DNA of 64,000 bases from Noviherbaspirillum sp. Root189. GTDB taxonomy: Bacteria > Pseudomonadota > Gammaproteobacteria > Burkholderiales > Burkholderiaceae_D. The notes beneath the pieces were generated by a model. That model was not told the origin of the DNA. It saw nothing but the letters and a program-made list of their open reading frames with translations, and made no database searches. Position numbers and translations under genes: made by a program. This document shows positions 17,316 to 27,206 of this stretch, in pieces. The number at the start of each line of letters is the position of its first letter. Within the stretch, counting starts at the first letter, position 1. Location: contig NZ_LMHZ01000045.1 in NCBI RefSeq assembly GCF_001428545.1, positions 155,545-219,544 of the forward strand, in the 5' to 3' direction.

Positions 17316-18707
17316 TTAGCGCGGACCAATCATTTCTTCTGCCCTCACCCATTTGTCAAAATCCTGCTCGCTCACAAAGCCGAGCGTCAACGCGGCTTCT
17401 TTGAGCGTCGTGCCATCATGATGCGCACGCTTGGCGATCTGGGCAGCCTTGTCGTAGCCGATATGCGGCGCCAATGCGGTCACCAGCATCAGCGAGCGCC
17501 CCATCAATTCCGAGATACGATCGCGGTTGGCTTCGATGCCACGCGCGCAATGCTCTTCAAAGCTCAGCATGCCATCCGCGAGCAGGCGTACGCTCTGCAG
17601 GAAGTTATGCGCGATCATTGGCTTGAAAACGTTCAATTCAAAATTGCCGGATGCACCGCCAAAATTGATCGCGACGTCGTTGCCAAACACCTGGCAACAC
17701 AACATGGTCATCGCTTCGCATTGTGTGGGATTAACCTTGCCCGGCATGATGGAGCTGCCGGGTTCGTTTTCCGGAATGGTGATTTCACCGAGTCCCGAGC
17801 GTGGTCCGGAAGCAAGCCAGCGTACATCATTGGCGATCTTCATCAATGCAGCGGCCAGGGTCTTGAAGGCACCGTGCGCGGCAAGCATCGCTTCGTGCCC
17901 AGCCAGTGCGGCAAACTTGTTGGACGCGCTCTTGAACGGCAATTTGAGTTCGCGCGATAGTTCGGCAGCGACGCGGTCGCCGAATTCACGATGGGTATTG
18001 AGCCCGGTTCCGACCGCCGTACCGCCCACGGCAAGTTCGCACAAGGCCGGCAACATCGACGATACGAACGCTTGCGCATGATCCAGTTGAGCAACATAAC
18101 CGGAAAATTCCTGGCCCAGCGTCAATGGCGTCGCATCCTGCAAATGCGTACGCCCGATTTTGACGATGTCGTCGAACGATGAAGATTTGCTCGCGAGTGT
18201 GGAGCGCAACTGTTCGAGCGCCGGCACCAGTGTCGACGCAACAGTCGATGCCGCTGCAACATGCATGGCGGTGGGAAAGATATCGTTCGACGACTGTCCC
18301 ATGTTGACGTCATCGTTCGGATGCACCAGGCGTTCCTGCCCGCGTTTGCCGCCTAACAATTCGGATGCGCGATTGGCAAGCACCTCGTTCATGTTCATGT
18401 TGCTCTGGGTACCGGATCCGGTCTGCCATACCGACAATGGAAATTCCTGATCATGCCGGCCTGCAATCACCTCATCGGCTGCTTCGATGATCGCTTCCGC
18501 CTTTTTTGCATCAAGCTGGCCGAGGTCGCGATTGACGACGGCGCAAGCGCGCTTGACCTGCGCCAGTGCCAGCACGAGACTGGACGGCATCCTTTCGGTG
18601 GATATATGGAAATGATGCAGCGAGCGCTGCGTCTGCGCACCCCATAGCCGGTCGGCCGGAACATCGATCGGGCCAAAGGTATCGCGTTCGGTTCGCGTAT
18701 CGGTCAT
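17316..18707 (-). CDS. fumC: class II fumarate hydratase
   Basis: The 463-residue enzyme interconverts fumarate and malate in the TCA cycle and needs no iron-sulfur cluster. It has the superfamily signature [11 protein letters not shown] with Met at about 321, the [14 protein letters not shown] substrate loop and [17 protein letters not shown]. Length and ends match FumC. The ATG at 18707 follows GGAGAG. It is monocistronic, convergent with the LysR gene. A fold-related aspartase or argininosuccinate lyase is unlikely given the near-complete FumC pattern. Confidence 0.95.
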   Translation of the reverse strand: MTDTRTERDTFGPIDVPADRLWGAQTQRSLHHFHISTERMPSSLVLALAQVKRACAVVNRDLGQLDAKKAEAIIEAADEVIAGRHDQEFPLSVWQTGSGTQSNMNMNEVLANRASELLGGKRGQERLVHPNDDVNMGQSSNDIFPTAMHVAAASTVASTLVPALEQLRSTLASKSSSFDDIVKIGRTHLQDATPLTLGQEFSGYVAQLDHAQAFVSSMLPALCELAVGGTAVGTGLNTHREFGDRVAAELSRELKLPFKSASNKFAALAGHEAMLAAHGAFKTLAAALMKIANDVRWLASGPRSGLGEITIPENEPGSSIMPGKVNPTQCEAMTMLCCQVFGNDVAINFGGASGNFELNVFKPMIAHNFLQSVRLLADGMLSFEEHCARGIEANRDRISELMGRSLMLVTALAPHIGYDKAAQIAKRAHHDGTTLKEAALTLGFVSEQDFDKWVRAEEMIGPR

Positions 18708-18826
18708 GCTTGCTCTCCATTAAAGGTCTTGTTTCGATCCCTGTAGGGGCAACCCTGTTCCCACAGCGCCAAAATATCCCAAGGTGATATTTTCTTCACG
18801 GAAGGCGCTTGAATGACGAACCTGAA

Positions 18827-21715
18827 TCAGCCGTCGATAGCAGCGGTCGGCAAGCCGCTGTCGCTTGTGATCAACTTGTGCCCGGTCGCCGATGCCGAAA
18901 ATCTCTGAAGGAATTCTTCTGCTGGCAGCGGACGGCTAAAGTAATAACCCTGCATGTAATCGCAGCCATGTTTCTGCAGATAGGCAAGCTGCGCTTCCGT
19001 TTCCACGCCTTCGGCAATCACCTCCAGCCGCAGGCTGTGTGCGAGCGAAATGATGGAGAGCACGATGGCGGCATCGTCCGGATCGAGCGTAATATCGCGC
19101 ACGAACGATTGATCGATCTTCAGCAGGTCGATGGGAAAACGCTTCAGATAAGACAAGCTGGAATAACCGGTGCCGAAGTCATCAATCGAAAGATGCACGC
19201 CGATGTCCTTCAGGTCGCGCAGGATGGCGGCCGCCACCTCGACGTCGCTCATCATCATGCTTTCAGTCAGTTCGAGTTCGAGCAATTGCGGCGGCAGACC
19301 GGTTTCTTCAAGGATATCGCGCACGGTTGCGACCAGGTCTTGCTGGTAGAACTGGCGCGCGGACAGGTTGACCGCAATGCGCAAGCTGCCCAGGCCAGCG
19401 CGCTGCCATGCCACGCCCTGCATGCAGGCGGTACGGAGCACCCATACGCCGATCGGCACGATCAATCCCATTTCTTCCGCCAGCTCAATGAAGCGACCCG
19501 GCGGCACCGTGCCCAGCATCGGATGCTCCCAGCGTATCAATGCTTCCACGCCGACCAGGCTACCGGTCTTGAGGTTGAGCTGCGGCTGGAAGTGCAGCAC
19601 GAATTCCTGCCGCTCCAATGCGTTACGCAAATCGCCTTCCATTCGAAGCCGCTCCATCGCGCGCTCGTTCATCGCCGGCGTATAAAACTGGAAGTTATTG
19701 CGTCCAATTTCCTTGGCGCGATACATTGCAATGCCAGCATGCTTGATCAGGGTCTCGGCATCGCTTCCATCCGCTGGACACACGGCAATGCCGACACTTG
19801 AGTTCATGACGAATTCATAGGACTCCATCACGATGGGTCGCGCAGCGGCGTCCATGATGCGCTGTACGACCGCTGCCGACAGGTGCTCTTCGGTGCGTTC
19901 GGGCAGCACCAGTACGAATTCATCCGCACTCAAGCGGGCGATGGTGTCGGTTTCACGGACTGCGCCGCGCAGTCGTTCCGCCACAACTTTCAGCAACTGG
20001 TCGCCGGCATGATGTCCGAGCGTATCGTTGACGAACTTGAAGCGGTCGAGATTGAAAAACAGTACCCATACCGGATGGCCATAGCGTTCCGCATACGCAC
20101 TGGCCTGACGCAACCGGTCCTGCAGCAGGTTGCGGTTGGCGAGACCGGTCAGCGTGTCGCGATTGGCCTGGAACTCAAGCTCGGCCTGATAGCGTTTGGT
20201 CGCGGTGATGTCGTTCAGGGACACCACGAAATGATTGATCTCGCCGGAATCATCGCGTACCGGCCCCAAATAGACGTCGCTCCAGAACATGCGACCGTCC
20301 TTGCGGTAGTTACGCAATGAAAAGCGCGATTCACGCTTTTCCCGGACGGCTGCGCGGATTTCCTGGATTGCAGGCTGGTCATGATCATCGGCCCACAACA
20401 GGCTGCAGCTGCGGCCGATGACATCGCTCGACGCATAGCCGGTAATGCGTTCGAAGGCGGGATTGACGTACTGGATCGGATAGTGCGGCGCCTGCGCAGT
20501 GGTGATGATGATGGCGTTCGCACTGGCTTCGATCGCGCGTTGGCGCAAATTGAGCGCATCTTCGACACGGCGACGTGCAGCGATATCCTCTTTCAGCATG
20601 GCATTGGCCAGACTCAGTTCCGAGGTACGCTGCTCCACCAGTCGCTGGACGCGCCGCGAGCGCGACGCCAGGGTATGCACATAGGCGGCGATCAGGAAAC
20701 TGACGAGAATGCCGCCAATCAGTGTCGCCAGCGAGCCGTTATGGCGTTCGGTAAATAGCTGGGCGCTGCGCGAAACGACAATCTTCCAGGGCCTCCCGGC
20801 AACATCGAAGTCATGGATGATGGGGTCGGGACGATCATGGAACAGCCAGTTTGGGATGCCGGCAAACGGCGACTGGCGGCTTTCGGCTGGGACCGCAAGC
20901 TTACGGAATGCGAGATGGCGGTCGTCCGCTTCACCATTCGCATAGACGCTGATATCCAGGGATGCATCGTTCAGCATGCCGTTCTCGCCAAGGATCTTGT
21001 CAATCAGCGTGGCAGCATTGAAGACGGCGGCCGTGTCGCCAATGACGGCTTCGCGTCGCGCCTCAACGCTGTCGAGAGCAGCGCCATGCCGGTACACCGG
21101 CATCACGACCAGAAAACCGGCCACGCCGCCTCCCTGAGCCAGCGTGAGGAGCGACGTGGCCGTCGGCTGTCCGGTATCGGTGGCCCACTGCACGGCTTCT
21201 GACAGATGGGTGTTGCGTGTCACATCCAGTCCAAGTGCGGCCTCGTTGCCGGTCAGCGGCTCGATATAGTCGACCACGAGGTGACCGGTCGCGACTTTGG
21301 TGGGAACGGCGCGACCATTTTCAAGCTCGTTCATCACGTAGCCGGGATAGAGGCGGCGCATGCCTTCCTCGTAGGAGATGCGCTGATCTTCCGCCACTAG
21401 CCGATGGAAATTGAATGCCTGTACATAGGAATGCCGCTGCAGCAAAGGCAAGGTGAAGAGACGAAACTGTTCGCGGCTGACCGGCTCGAAGGTAGTGAAC
21501 ACCTGGTTAAGCATCTTGACGACCTGTATGGTCTGGTCAAGTTGCTGCTGGATCGTCAGTATACGAACATTTGCACGCTGCTGGAAGTCGAGTTCGATCT
21601 TGTCATGCTCGAGACGCCGCATGCTGACAAACAGCGCTGTTGTGGCGATCAGCCCGACAACAAGTGCCAGCGTCGCCGCCGGGGAGAACGAAAATGACAG
21701 GCGCGGTCGGGGCAT
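18827..21715 (-). CDS. CHASE-PAS-GGDEF-EAL c-di-GMP protein with degenerate GGDEF
   Basis: The 962-residue inner-membrane signalling protein has a membrane helix at about 10-30, a periplasmic CHASE sensor (about 80-300), a second helix near 330, a coiled linker, a PAS/PAC domain (about 390-510), a GGDEF domain and a C-terminal EAL domain. The cyclase motif is SADEF (596-600) instead of GGDEF, so diguanylate cyclase activity is unlikely. The RxxD inhibitory site, RETD, is kept at 587-590. The EAL part is intact: VEAL (E724), NLSARQF, DDFGTGYSS, LKIDQSFV and AEGVETEAQ. It is probably a c-di-GMP phosphodiesterase tuned by its sensor domains. It is monocistronic. Confidence 0.93.
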   Translation of the reverse strand: MPRPRLSFSFSPAATLALVVGLIATTALFVSMRRLEHDKIELDFQQRANVRILTIQQQLDQTIQVVKMLNQVFTTFEPVSREQFRLFTLPLLQRHSYVQAFNFHRLVAEDQRISYEEGMRRLYPGYVMNELENGRAVPTKVATGHLVVDYIEPLTGNEAALGLDVTRNTHLSEAVQWATDTGQPTATSLLTLAQGGGVAGFLVVMPVYRHGAALDSVEARREAVIGDTAAVFNAATLIDKILGENGMLNDASLDISVYANGEADDRHLAFRKLAVPAESRQSPFAGIPNWLFHDRPDPIIHDFDVAGRPWKIVVSRSAQLFTERHNGSLATLIGGILVSFLIAAYVHTLASRSRRVQRLVEQRTSELSLANAMLKEDIAARRRVEDALNLRQRAIEASANAIIITTAQAPHYPIQYVNPAFERITGYASSDVIGRSCSLLWADDHDQPAIQEIRAAVREKRESRFSLRNYRKDGRMFWSDVYLGPVRDDSGEINHFVVSLNDITATKRYQAELEFQANRDTLTGLANRNLLQDRLRQASAYAERYGHPVWVLFFNLDRFKFVNDTLGHHAGDQLLKVVAERLRGAVRETDTIARLSADEFVLVLPERTEEHLSAAVVQRIMDAAARPIVMESYEFVMNSSVGIAVCPADGSDAETLIKHAGIAMYRAKEIGRNNFQFYTPAMNERAMERLRMEGDLRNALERQEFVLHFQPQLNLKTGSLVGVEALIRWEHPMLGTVPPGRFIELAEEMGLIVPIGVWVLRTACMQGVAWQRAGLGSLRIAVNLSARQFYQQDLVATVRDILEETGLPPQLLELELTESMMMSDVEVAAAILRDLKDIGVHLSIDDFGTGYSSLSYLKRFPIDLLKIDQSFVRDITLDPDDAAIVLSIISLAHSLRLEVIAEGVETEAQLAYLQKHGCDYMQGYYFSRPLPAEEFLQRFSASATGHKLITSDSGLPTAAIDG

Positions 21716-21969
21716 TCAATTTCCGGTTTGGTCTTGTGTCGGCGTGAGTCGGAGGCAGGTTGCTCAATTCACAGATCGCGTTTGCATTTGCAAGAGTAGC
21801 GGATTTATTACCGATCGGAAAGCCATTGCCGGTTTTTCCTTTCACTTCAGTGAATCGGGTATTCGGCGAGCGTCGTAGCCTTCCAACAATGTCACACCTG
21901 CTGGGAAATATGAGCGTTTTACGTTTATTCGCTTTATGGCTTTTTCGTAACCTTTGCCCGCGATAGAGT

Positions 21970-22866
21970 ATGGCTGACTACCGGCTTTCTGCGACATGGC
22001 TGATTGAGGCAACCGCACAGCCAGTGATACAGGCCCTTTCCGATGCAAACAGGAAATCCTGGTGGCCCAGCGCATCGTTGTCATTGTCCATGGATTCGGC
22101 CCAATGTGAATTGAGGGGGTGCCTGACGGGATTACTCGATGGGGAACTCAGGGGAGCGGTCCGCTTGTCTGTTGTAGAAGCGGACACCGTGACAAGCATT
22201 CACCATGAATGGCAATTCACTACGCGGCGATGGTGGATGAATATTGCAGCCCCGGTCGCACGCTGGTTTTTTCTGCGCCGCTACAAGGCGATCCTGCGAC
22301 AGGGCGCGGAAGGCTTGGCGCACCATCTTGACGCGCGCTTGCTGAATGAGCGCACAGACGAACTGCCTCCCCTGCGTTCAGGAAGGGCGCCACCGTTCGA
22401 TATTGCCGCCGCAGTCGGCGCTGGTTGCGCGGCCGGCGTCTCCTCGACCTTTCTGCAGATGGGAATATGGCTGGGCCTGTCCTACCCTGTCTGGGACATG
22501 CTGCTGCGGGACAGCCGTTTCGCAGCAGCGATCGTGCTCGGTCCGCGTGTCCTGCCGCCGCCCGCCACCTTCGACCTGTTCATCATGCTGGTAGCGGGTA
22601 TTTTGCATTTCGTCCTGTCGGCGACGTATGGGCTCGCGATCGCAGCCTTGGTCAATCGAATGAAGATGACAGCAGCGGTGGGCTTGGGAACCATTTCCGG
22701 CCTGTTGCTGTTCATCCTGAATATGGGCGGGTTTACGGGTGTCTTTCCCTGGTTTGTTGCGAGCCGCGATACGGCGGCTGCGGTCGCGCATCTTGGCTTT
22801 GGCGTCACTGCCGCTGCGTGTTATCGATATGCACAGCCCTTGGGCATCAGGGCGCATTCGCACTGA
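21970..22866 (+). CDS. SRPBCC-like domain fused to a four-helix membrane domain
   Basis: Residues 1 to about 125 look like a polyketide cyclase/SRPBCC ligand-binding domain, with WLIEATAQPVIQALSDANRKSWW at the start and the long C-terminal helix RRYKAILRQGAEGLAHHLDARL. Residues from about 140 to 298 form four hydrophobic segments and resemble small proteobacterial membrane proteins of unknown function. The combination suggests a soluble lipid- or hydrophobe-binding domain anchored to the membrane, but no function is known. The ATG at 21970 has a weak ribosome site. It is divergent from the CHASE-EAL gene. Confidence 0.75.
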   Translation: MADYRLSATWLIEATAQPVIQALSDANRKSWWPSASLSLSMDSAQCELRGCLTGLLDGELRGAVRLSVVEADTVTSIHHEWQFTTRRWWMNIAAPVARWFFLRRYKAILRQGAEGLAHHLDARLLNERTDELPPLRSGRAPPFDIAAAVGAGCAAGVSSTFLQMGIWLGLSYPVWDMLLRDSRFAAAIVLGPRVLPPPATFDLFIMLVAGILHFVLSATYGLAIAALVNRMKMTAAVGLGTISGLLLFILNMGGFTGVFPWFVASRDTAAAVAHLGFGVTAAACYRYAQPLGIRAHSH

Positions 22867-22925
22867 CTATATCGTTAATGCCGAGTGTTCGATGAGTGCC
22901 AGTTGGGGACCACCTGGCGCGCCGA

Positions 22926-23261
22926 TCAGGGCGTCTTGGCATCGGGCAGCAGGCAGGCGTCGACTATTTGCAGGTCATTATCCTTGGCAAAATTGACGAC
23001 GAAATGATAAGCAAGTGGTTCAATTTCTCGTAGTTGCTCGTTCACAACGACAGACTTTACCCCGGCCAGCACGGTGGGACGGACATAGGGGGAATAGCCC
23101 AAGTGCGCATTGGGTCCGCCGGAGCCTTCGGGACGGAAGCAGGACATGACGCCGCACAGGCGTTCAGCCCAGTCGCTGGGACGAAACTGTCGGCCATCGC
23201 TGGTGATGCCCTGGATGAAGAATTCGCGAGCGACAATCGTGGATTTTTTGAATTCGGCCAT
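22926..23261 (-). CDS. DUF3579 family protein
   Basis: The 111-residue soluble protein matches DUF3579, a family mostly confined to beta- and gammaproteobacteria: EFFIQGITSDGRQFRPSDWAERLCGVM, then YSPYVRPTVLAGVKSVVVN and LREIEPLAYHFVVNFAKDNDLQI. The family function is unknown. The gene stands alone, convergent with the SRPBCC fusion gene. The start at 23261 has only a weak ribosome site but fits the family N-terminus. Confidence 0.88.
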   Translation of the reverse strand: MAEFKKSTIVAREFFIQGITSDGRQFRPSDWAERLCGVMSCFRPEGSGGPNAHLGYSPYVRPTVLAGVKSVVVNEQLREIEPLAYHFVVNFAKDNDLQIVDACLLPDAKTP

Positions 23262-23766
23262 GTGTGCGGCTTGCCTTCTCAGCAGTTGCTAGCTGTTGCT
23301 GGCTGCGCAGCGGGTAGACGCGCAAACAGCCGTTTGGTGTGATGCCATTATGCAGCATCAGGCTTTCATAATTCTTGCATATTATATCTTATAGAAGACT
23401 TGGTGCGAAACAATATTTCGCAATGTGAAATATGCAAGAGGGAATAGCAATCTTGCCCTGCCGTAACAAATGGAATCGAAGGCGTTTTATTGGCAAGGTA
23501 AAAGTGCAAAAAGACGCGATCCCCTGTTAAGTTTTGGGTCAGGATTGGTATAAGACGGGTATGTGCCGCTACGGTTTCGACTATTTGCAATTTCGCCTTC
23601 AGAATATGAGTGGCGAAGACAGCACGCGAATACTTTGCCAATGACTTCGGTTTGTTCTATCCAGAGCTATGGAATGGCCTTCATGTGATGACGGGTCCGG
23701 ATGATACTTAAGTTAATACGCGAGAGCACTACCGGACGGTCATTGGCGCCGAGAATGTTTTGTCGA
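23262..23766. other. intergenic region without a supported gene
   Basis: About 500 bp, locally AT-rich around 23370-23500, with no convincing coding frame. It contains one copy of the dispersed motif in reverse orientation (AGGATTGGTATAAG, 23541-23554). It holds the promoter of the DUF3579 gene at its left end. Confidence 0.45.
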
Positions 23767-24723
23767 TTAACCGAGCCATACCGCGAAGGACAGGAGCAAA
23801 AGCAGCAGCATCCACAGCAACAAAGCACGCCATACCAGACCGACGGTACTCTGCAATGCGCGCACCGTCGCCTCCTCGCCGGGTGGAATTTCCGGTTCGA
23901 CGCTGATGGAATCCACGGTTGTCGCATCGGCAGTCGGCACACTGGACGCCGTTTCAAAAGCGGTGCCCAATCGTAGACCCATGGCGCCGCCGCCAGCGGA
24001 CAGTATGATCCCAATCGCTTCATCGGGCCAACGATGGGCAAAATTGCGCCATGCATAAATGGCATCTTCAAAATTACCGACGATCGCGAATGCAATCGCG
24101 GTGAGCCGCGCGGGGACCCAGTCGATGCAATAGAAGGCTTTGGTCGCAAACCGGCCGAACGCCTCATTCTTCAAATGCTCAGGTTCATTCCAGGCACGTG
24201 CCAGGTATTCCGACACGCGATACAGCACCGCGCCTGCGGGCCCCAGCGGCATCGCAAACCAGAAAAACACGCCGAAGACGTTGCGATGCGTGGTGATCAG
24301 GGCTTTTTCGACAGCGACGCGCGAGACTTCCGCAACACTCATCGTCGTGGTGTCTTGCTTGGTCCATTCTGCGAGCAGCCGACGGGCCGTGGCCTCATCG
24401 CCGCTATTGAGCGCCAGTTGAATCGACGTGAAGTAGTGACTGTAATGGCGAAAGCCGAGCGTTAGATAAACGATAAGGATGTTCCACAACAAAGCAGCCA
24501 GAGGGTTGATCCTGAGACATATCCAGTAGATCAGCGCCGTTGGTATCAGCATCAGGAGCATGGTTACTATCCATGCCATGCGACCATGCCTCTCCTGGCC
24601 AGCGTTAAACGTAGCCTCCATACGGGCGGCAAGCTGCTTGATGGCCGCATACATGGGATTATCCGCGCGCAGTGGTTTGAATTGCTCGAACAGCAACGCG
24701 AAAAGAATGGAAAGAAAGGTCAT
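23767..24723 (-). CDS. CobD/CbiB-like membrane protein
   Basis: The 318-residue protein resembles the CobD/CbiB family of integral membrane proteins, whose best-known members make adenosylcobinamide from cobyric acid. It starts MTFLSILFALLFEQFKPLR. It has helices near 50-80 and 80-105 and the conserved regions HRNVFGVFFWFAMPLGPAGAVLYRV and FYCIDWVPARLTAIAFAIVGNFEDA, plus a C-terminal membrane helix. No other cobalamin genes are nearby. In Burkholderiales such stand-alone homologues often lie next to the CoA pyrophosphatase gene, as here, so a true B12 role is uncertain. Confidence 0.83.
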   Translation of the reverse strand: MTFLSILFALLFEQFKPLRADNPMYAAIKQLAARMEATFNAGQERHGRMAWIVTMLLMLIPTALIYWICLRINPLAALLWNILIVYLTLGFRHYSHYFTSIQLALNSGDEATARRLLAEWTKQDTTTMSVAEVSRVAVEKALITTHRNVFGVFFWFAMPLGPAGAVLYRVSEYLARAWNEPEHLKNEAFGRFATKAFYCIDWVPARLTAIAFAIVGNFEDAIYAWRNFAHRWPDEAIGIILSAGGGAMGLRLGTAFETASSVPTADATTVDSISVEPEIPPGEEATVRALQSTVGLVWRALLLWMLLLLLLSFAVWLG

Positions 24724-24805
24724 TGTCCTGCCTTGTTAATCACACAGCCGCTACGATAACGCAGCGCAAGACCTTAATCAAACTTCGTCCGCTCACCGAA
24801 GTATT

Positions 24806-25477
24806 TCAGGCGCGGAGGAAATGAAACAAGTTGCGCAGCATGCCGGCCGTTGCGCCCCAGATGAAGAACCGTTCATAGGGCATTGTATAGAAGGTACGTT
24901 TCCCGCCTACTTCGGGAACCTCATAGGTGCGGAGCTGATGATTCCTGCCATCCATCAAGAAGGCCATTGGCACCTCGAAGATCTCTGCAACCTCGAACGG
25001 GTCTGCCAACAGGTCGAATGGAGGCCGAACCAAGGCAACCACAGGAGTGACACGAAAGCCGGTGCCGGTAAAATAATCAGGCAAGGTGCCGAGCACTTCA
25101 ATATGACGGCGATGCAGGCCAACCTCTTCCTCGGTCTCACGCAGGGCCGTTTCAATCGCCGATGTGTCGACCGCATCAACACGGCCGCCAGGTAAACTAA
25201 CCTGACCGGCGTGATCATGCAGGTGTGCGGTACGTTGAGTCAGTAGCATGGTAAGCCCGGACTCGTGCGCCACCAGGGGCATCAGCACCGAGGCCATCAC
25301 CGGCTCACCGGTCAGCCTGCGCAGATGGCGCTCATCGAATTCTTCACGTATCCAAGGTGGCGGGTGCGCAAAGCGCTGGCGCAACCAGTGGGCAGTCAGG
25401 CGCTCAGATGGGATCGGCGGTTCGCCGGCCACTGCATCAACGGGCAGTGATTCAGGGTCAAATAACAATTTGGACAA
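24806..25477 (-). CDS. CoA pyrophosphatase, NUDIX family
   Basis: The 223-residue protein has a Nudix box, GGRVDAVDTSAIETALRETE followed by EEVGL, at about residues 97-121. Ahead of it lies an MLLTQRTAHLHDHAGQVSLP segment, the UPF0035 signature of CoA-specific Nudix hydrolases. Such enzymes cleave CoA to 3',5'-ADP and phosphopantetheine. It lies upstream of the CobD-like gene on the same strand with an 80-bp gap. Assignment to CoA rather than another nucleotide rests on the extended motif. Confidence 0.88.
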   Translation of the reverse strand: MSKLLFDPESLPVDAVAGEPPIPSERLTAHWLRQRFAHPPPWIREEFDERHLRRLTGEPVMASVLMPLVAHESGLTMLLTQRTAHLHDHAGQVSLPGGRVDAVDTSAIETALRETEEEVGLHRRHIEVLGTLPDYFTGTGFRVTPVVALVRPPFDLLADPFEVAEIFEVPMAFLMDGRNHQLRTYEVPEVGGKRTFYTMPYERFFIWGATAGMLRNLFHFLRA

Positions 25478-25839
25478 ATTCGTTTTCCTCTGGCGGAATC
25501 TACAAGAGCATTGATCTCTATGAGTGACTTTGGCATGCCAATGGTTTTACGCGATGGCTGTTTATCCTATGTATTCGCGCACTTCCCTCCTGACGCACCG
25601 TCAATGCCTGACACGCTGTCTGGCCCAGCCAGGACGAAAGCGCTCTAGAGCGGATTCATCGTGTGTACTGTCGCCTCGACCCGCCTTGACGCGCAGGACC
25701 GCGTTGCTTGTCGCTTGTGTGGCCCGCCACACGGCACTTCGCGCGCCTTGTCCTGCACGCCAGGTCGACCCGATTCTCCGTACACCACGATGAAATCCTT
25801 GAATACCGCCGGATCTCATGTGGCGGGCCGGAAATGAAA
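25478..25839. other. intergenic region without a supported gene
   Basis: These 360 bp lie between the CoA pyrophosphatase start and the rplS terminator. A short perfect palindrome, GTGTGGCCCGCCACAC, is at 25717-25732. Short frames on both strands lack ribosome sites and family resemblance. Confidence 0.45.
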
Positions 25840-25861
25840 AAGGGCACCATACGGTGCCCTT
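25840..25861 (-). terminator. intrinsic terminator of the rpsP-rplS operon
   Basis: AAGGGCACC (25840-25848) and GGTGCCCTT (25853-25861) form a 9-bp stem with a 4-nt loop. Read on the minus strand the stem is followed by TTTCATTTCC, a U-rich tail. It lies 19 bp past the rplS stop, as expected for a rho-independent terminator. Confidence 0.88.
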
Positions 25862-25879
25862 CTGCCTACAGATCCGCAA

Positions 25880-26266
25880 TTACTCTGCAGCTTGGGTAGC
25901 AGCAACGCGACGGTTTGGCAGCTTTTCCTTGATACGTGCCGACTTACCGGAACGCTCACGCAGGTAGTACAGCTTCGCACGACGCACATCACCACGACGC
26001 TTGACTTCGATCGAAGCGATCAACGGAGAATACAGCTGGAAGGTACGTTCCACGCCTTCGCCGGACGAAATCTTACGCACGATGAAGTTGGAGTTCAGGC
26101 CGCGATTGCGACGCGAAATGACGACGCCTTCGTAAGCCTGTGCACGCTTGCGAGTGCCTTCAACCACATTGACGTTGACGACGACGGTGTCACCCGGTGC
26201 GAAGTCAGGGATGTTTTTGCCCAGGCGGGCGATTTCTTCTTGCTCGAGTTTCTGGATCAAGTCCAT
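25880..26266 (-). CDS. rplS: 50S ribosomal protein L19
   Basis: The 128-residue protein begins [26 protein letters not shown] and has the L19 core [24 protein letters not shown] and [13 protein letters not shown] region typical of the family. L19 lies at the 30S-50S interface. It is the last gene of the conserved rpsP-rimM-trmD-rplS operon and is followed by a clear terminator. The basic C-terminal tail is slightly longer than in E. coli. Confidence 0.97.
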   Translation of the reverse strand: MDLIQKLEQEEIARLGKNIPDFAPGDTVVVNVNVVEGTRKRAQAYEGVVISRRNRGLNSNFIVRKISSGEGVERTFQLYSPLIASIEVKRRGDVRRAKLYYLRERSGKSARIKEKLPNRRVAATQAAE

Positions 26267-26388
26267 TTGTTAGCTCCTGATACCATCTTGCCGGCGCATG
26301 TGCTTGTACACAGAAAATTTGCCCGGTAGAGGATGGGGTTAAACATGCGGACAGACATCGTCCGCTCGATACTTCTACTGCATACCTG

Positions 26389-27138
26389 CTACTGCACACT
26401 GCTTAAAAACTTTTCATCGGCCCGCGTCAGCAAACCAGCCGCCCGCGCCTTCAAGATCAGGTCGGGCCGCTTTTTTGATGTTGCCAGCAAGGCTTGTTCA
26501 CGGCGCCACTTCTCGATTTCGGCATGATGGCCACCCATCAGCACCGGAGGGACTGCGACACCCTCGTAAACCTCCGGCCGCGTGTAATGCGGGCAGTCAA
26601 GCAAGCCATTGACAAAGCTGTCTTCAACAGCCGACACATCGTCGTTCAGAACCCCCGGCAACTGCCGGATCACTGCATCCATCAAGGCCATCGCAGGTAG
26701 CTCGCCACCGGACAGCACAAAATCACCAAGGCTGATTTCCTCGTCTACGCAGCGATCGAGAAGACGCTGGTCGACTGCTTCATAACGTCCGCACAATAAG
26801 ATCAAACCAGGTTCTGACGTCAACTGCATCACACGCTCATGCGTCAGCGCCCTTCCCTGCGGCGACAGGTAGACGACTCGCGGCTTTGGCAAGCCTTGCT
26901 CCGCCTGCCGATCTTTAGCCGCCCCAATCGCAGCCTCAAGAGGCTTTGCCAACATCACCATGCCAGGGCCGCCGCCATACGGGCGATCGTCGATAGTACG
27001 GTAATTATCAGTCGTGAAATCACGCGGATTCCAGAGCGACAGACTGCATCGCTTTTGTTCAAACGCGCGACGGGTAATGCCGGACTGCGTTATCGCAGCA
27101 AACATGTCGGGAAAGAGCGTGACGACATCAAATTGCAT
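26389..27138 (-). CDS. trmD: tRNA (guanine37-N1)-methyltransferase
   Basis: The 249-residue SPOUT enzyme methylates G37 next to the anticodon and prevents +1 frameshifting. Recognisable blocks are [13 protein letters not shown] at the start, [12 protein letters not shown], the SAM-binding knot [12 protein letters not shown] with [17 protein letters not shown], and YTRPEVYEG in the tRNA-binding region. It lies between rimM and rplS as in most proteobacteria. Confidence 0.97.
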   Translation of the reverse strand: MQFDVVTLFPDMFAAITQSGITRRAFEQKRCSLSLWNPRDFTTDNYRTIDDRPYGGGPGMVMLAKPLEAAIGAAKDRQAEQGLPKPRVVYLSPQGRALTHERVMQLTSEPGLILLCGRYEAVDQRLLDRCVDEEISLGDFVLSGGELPAMALMDAVIRQLPGVLNDDVSAVEDSFVNGLLDCPHYTRPEVYEGVAVPPVLMGGHHAEIEKWRREQALLATSKKRPDLILKARAAGLLTRADEKFLSSVQ

Positions 27139-27206
27139 CTCTGCTCATCCTCAACTTTTTTCTGAAGCAGTCTGCATGTCGCCATGCGGTCGTCCAGCGT
27201 CAGGCA

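Noticed and set aside
23366..23641. 91-codon minus-strand frame
   Set aside because: No ribosome site, no family resemblance, and it lies in AT-rich intergenic DNA.
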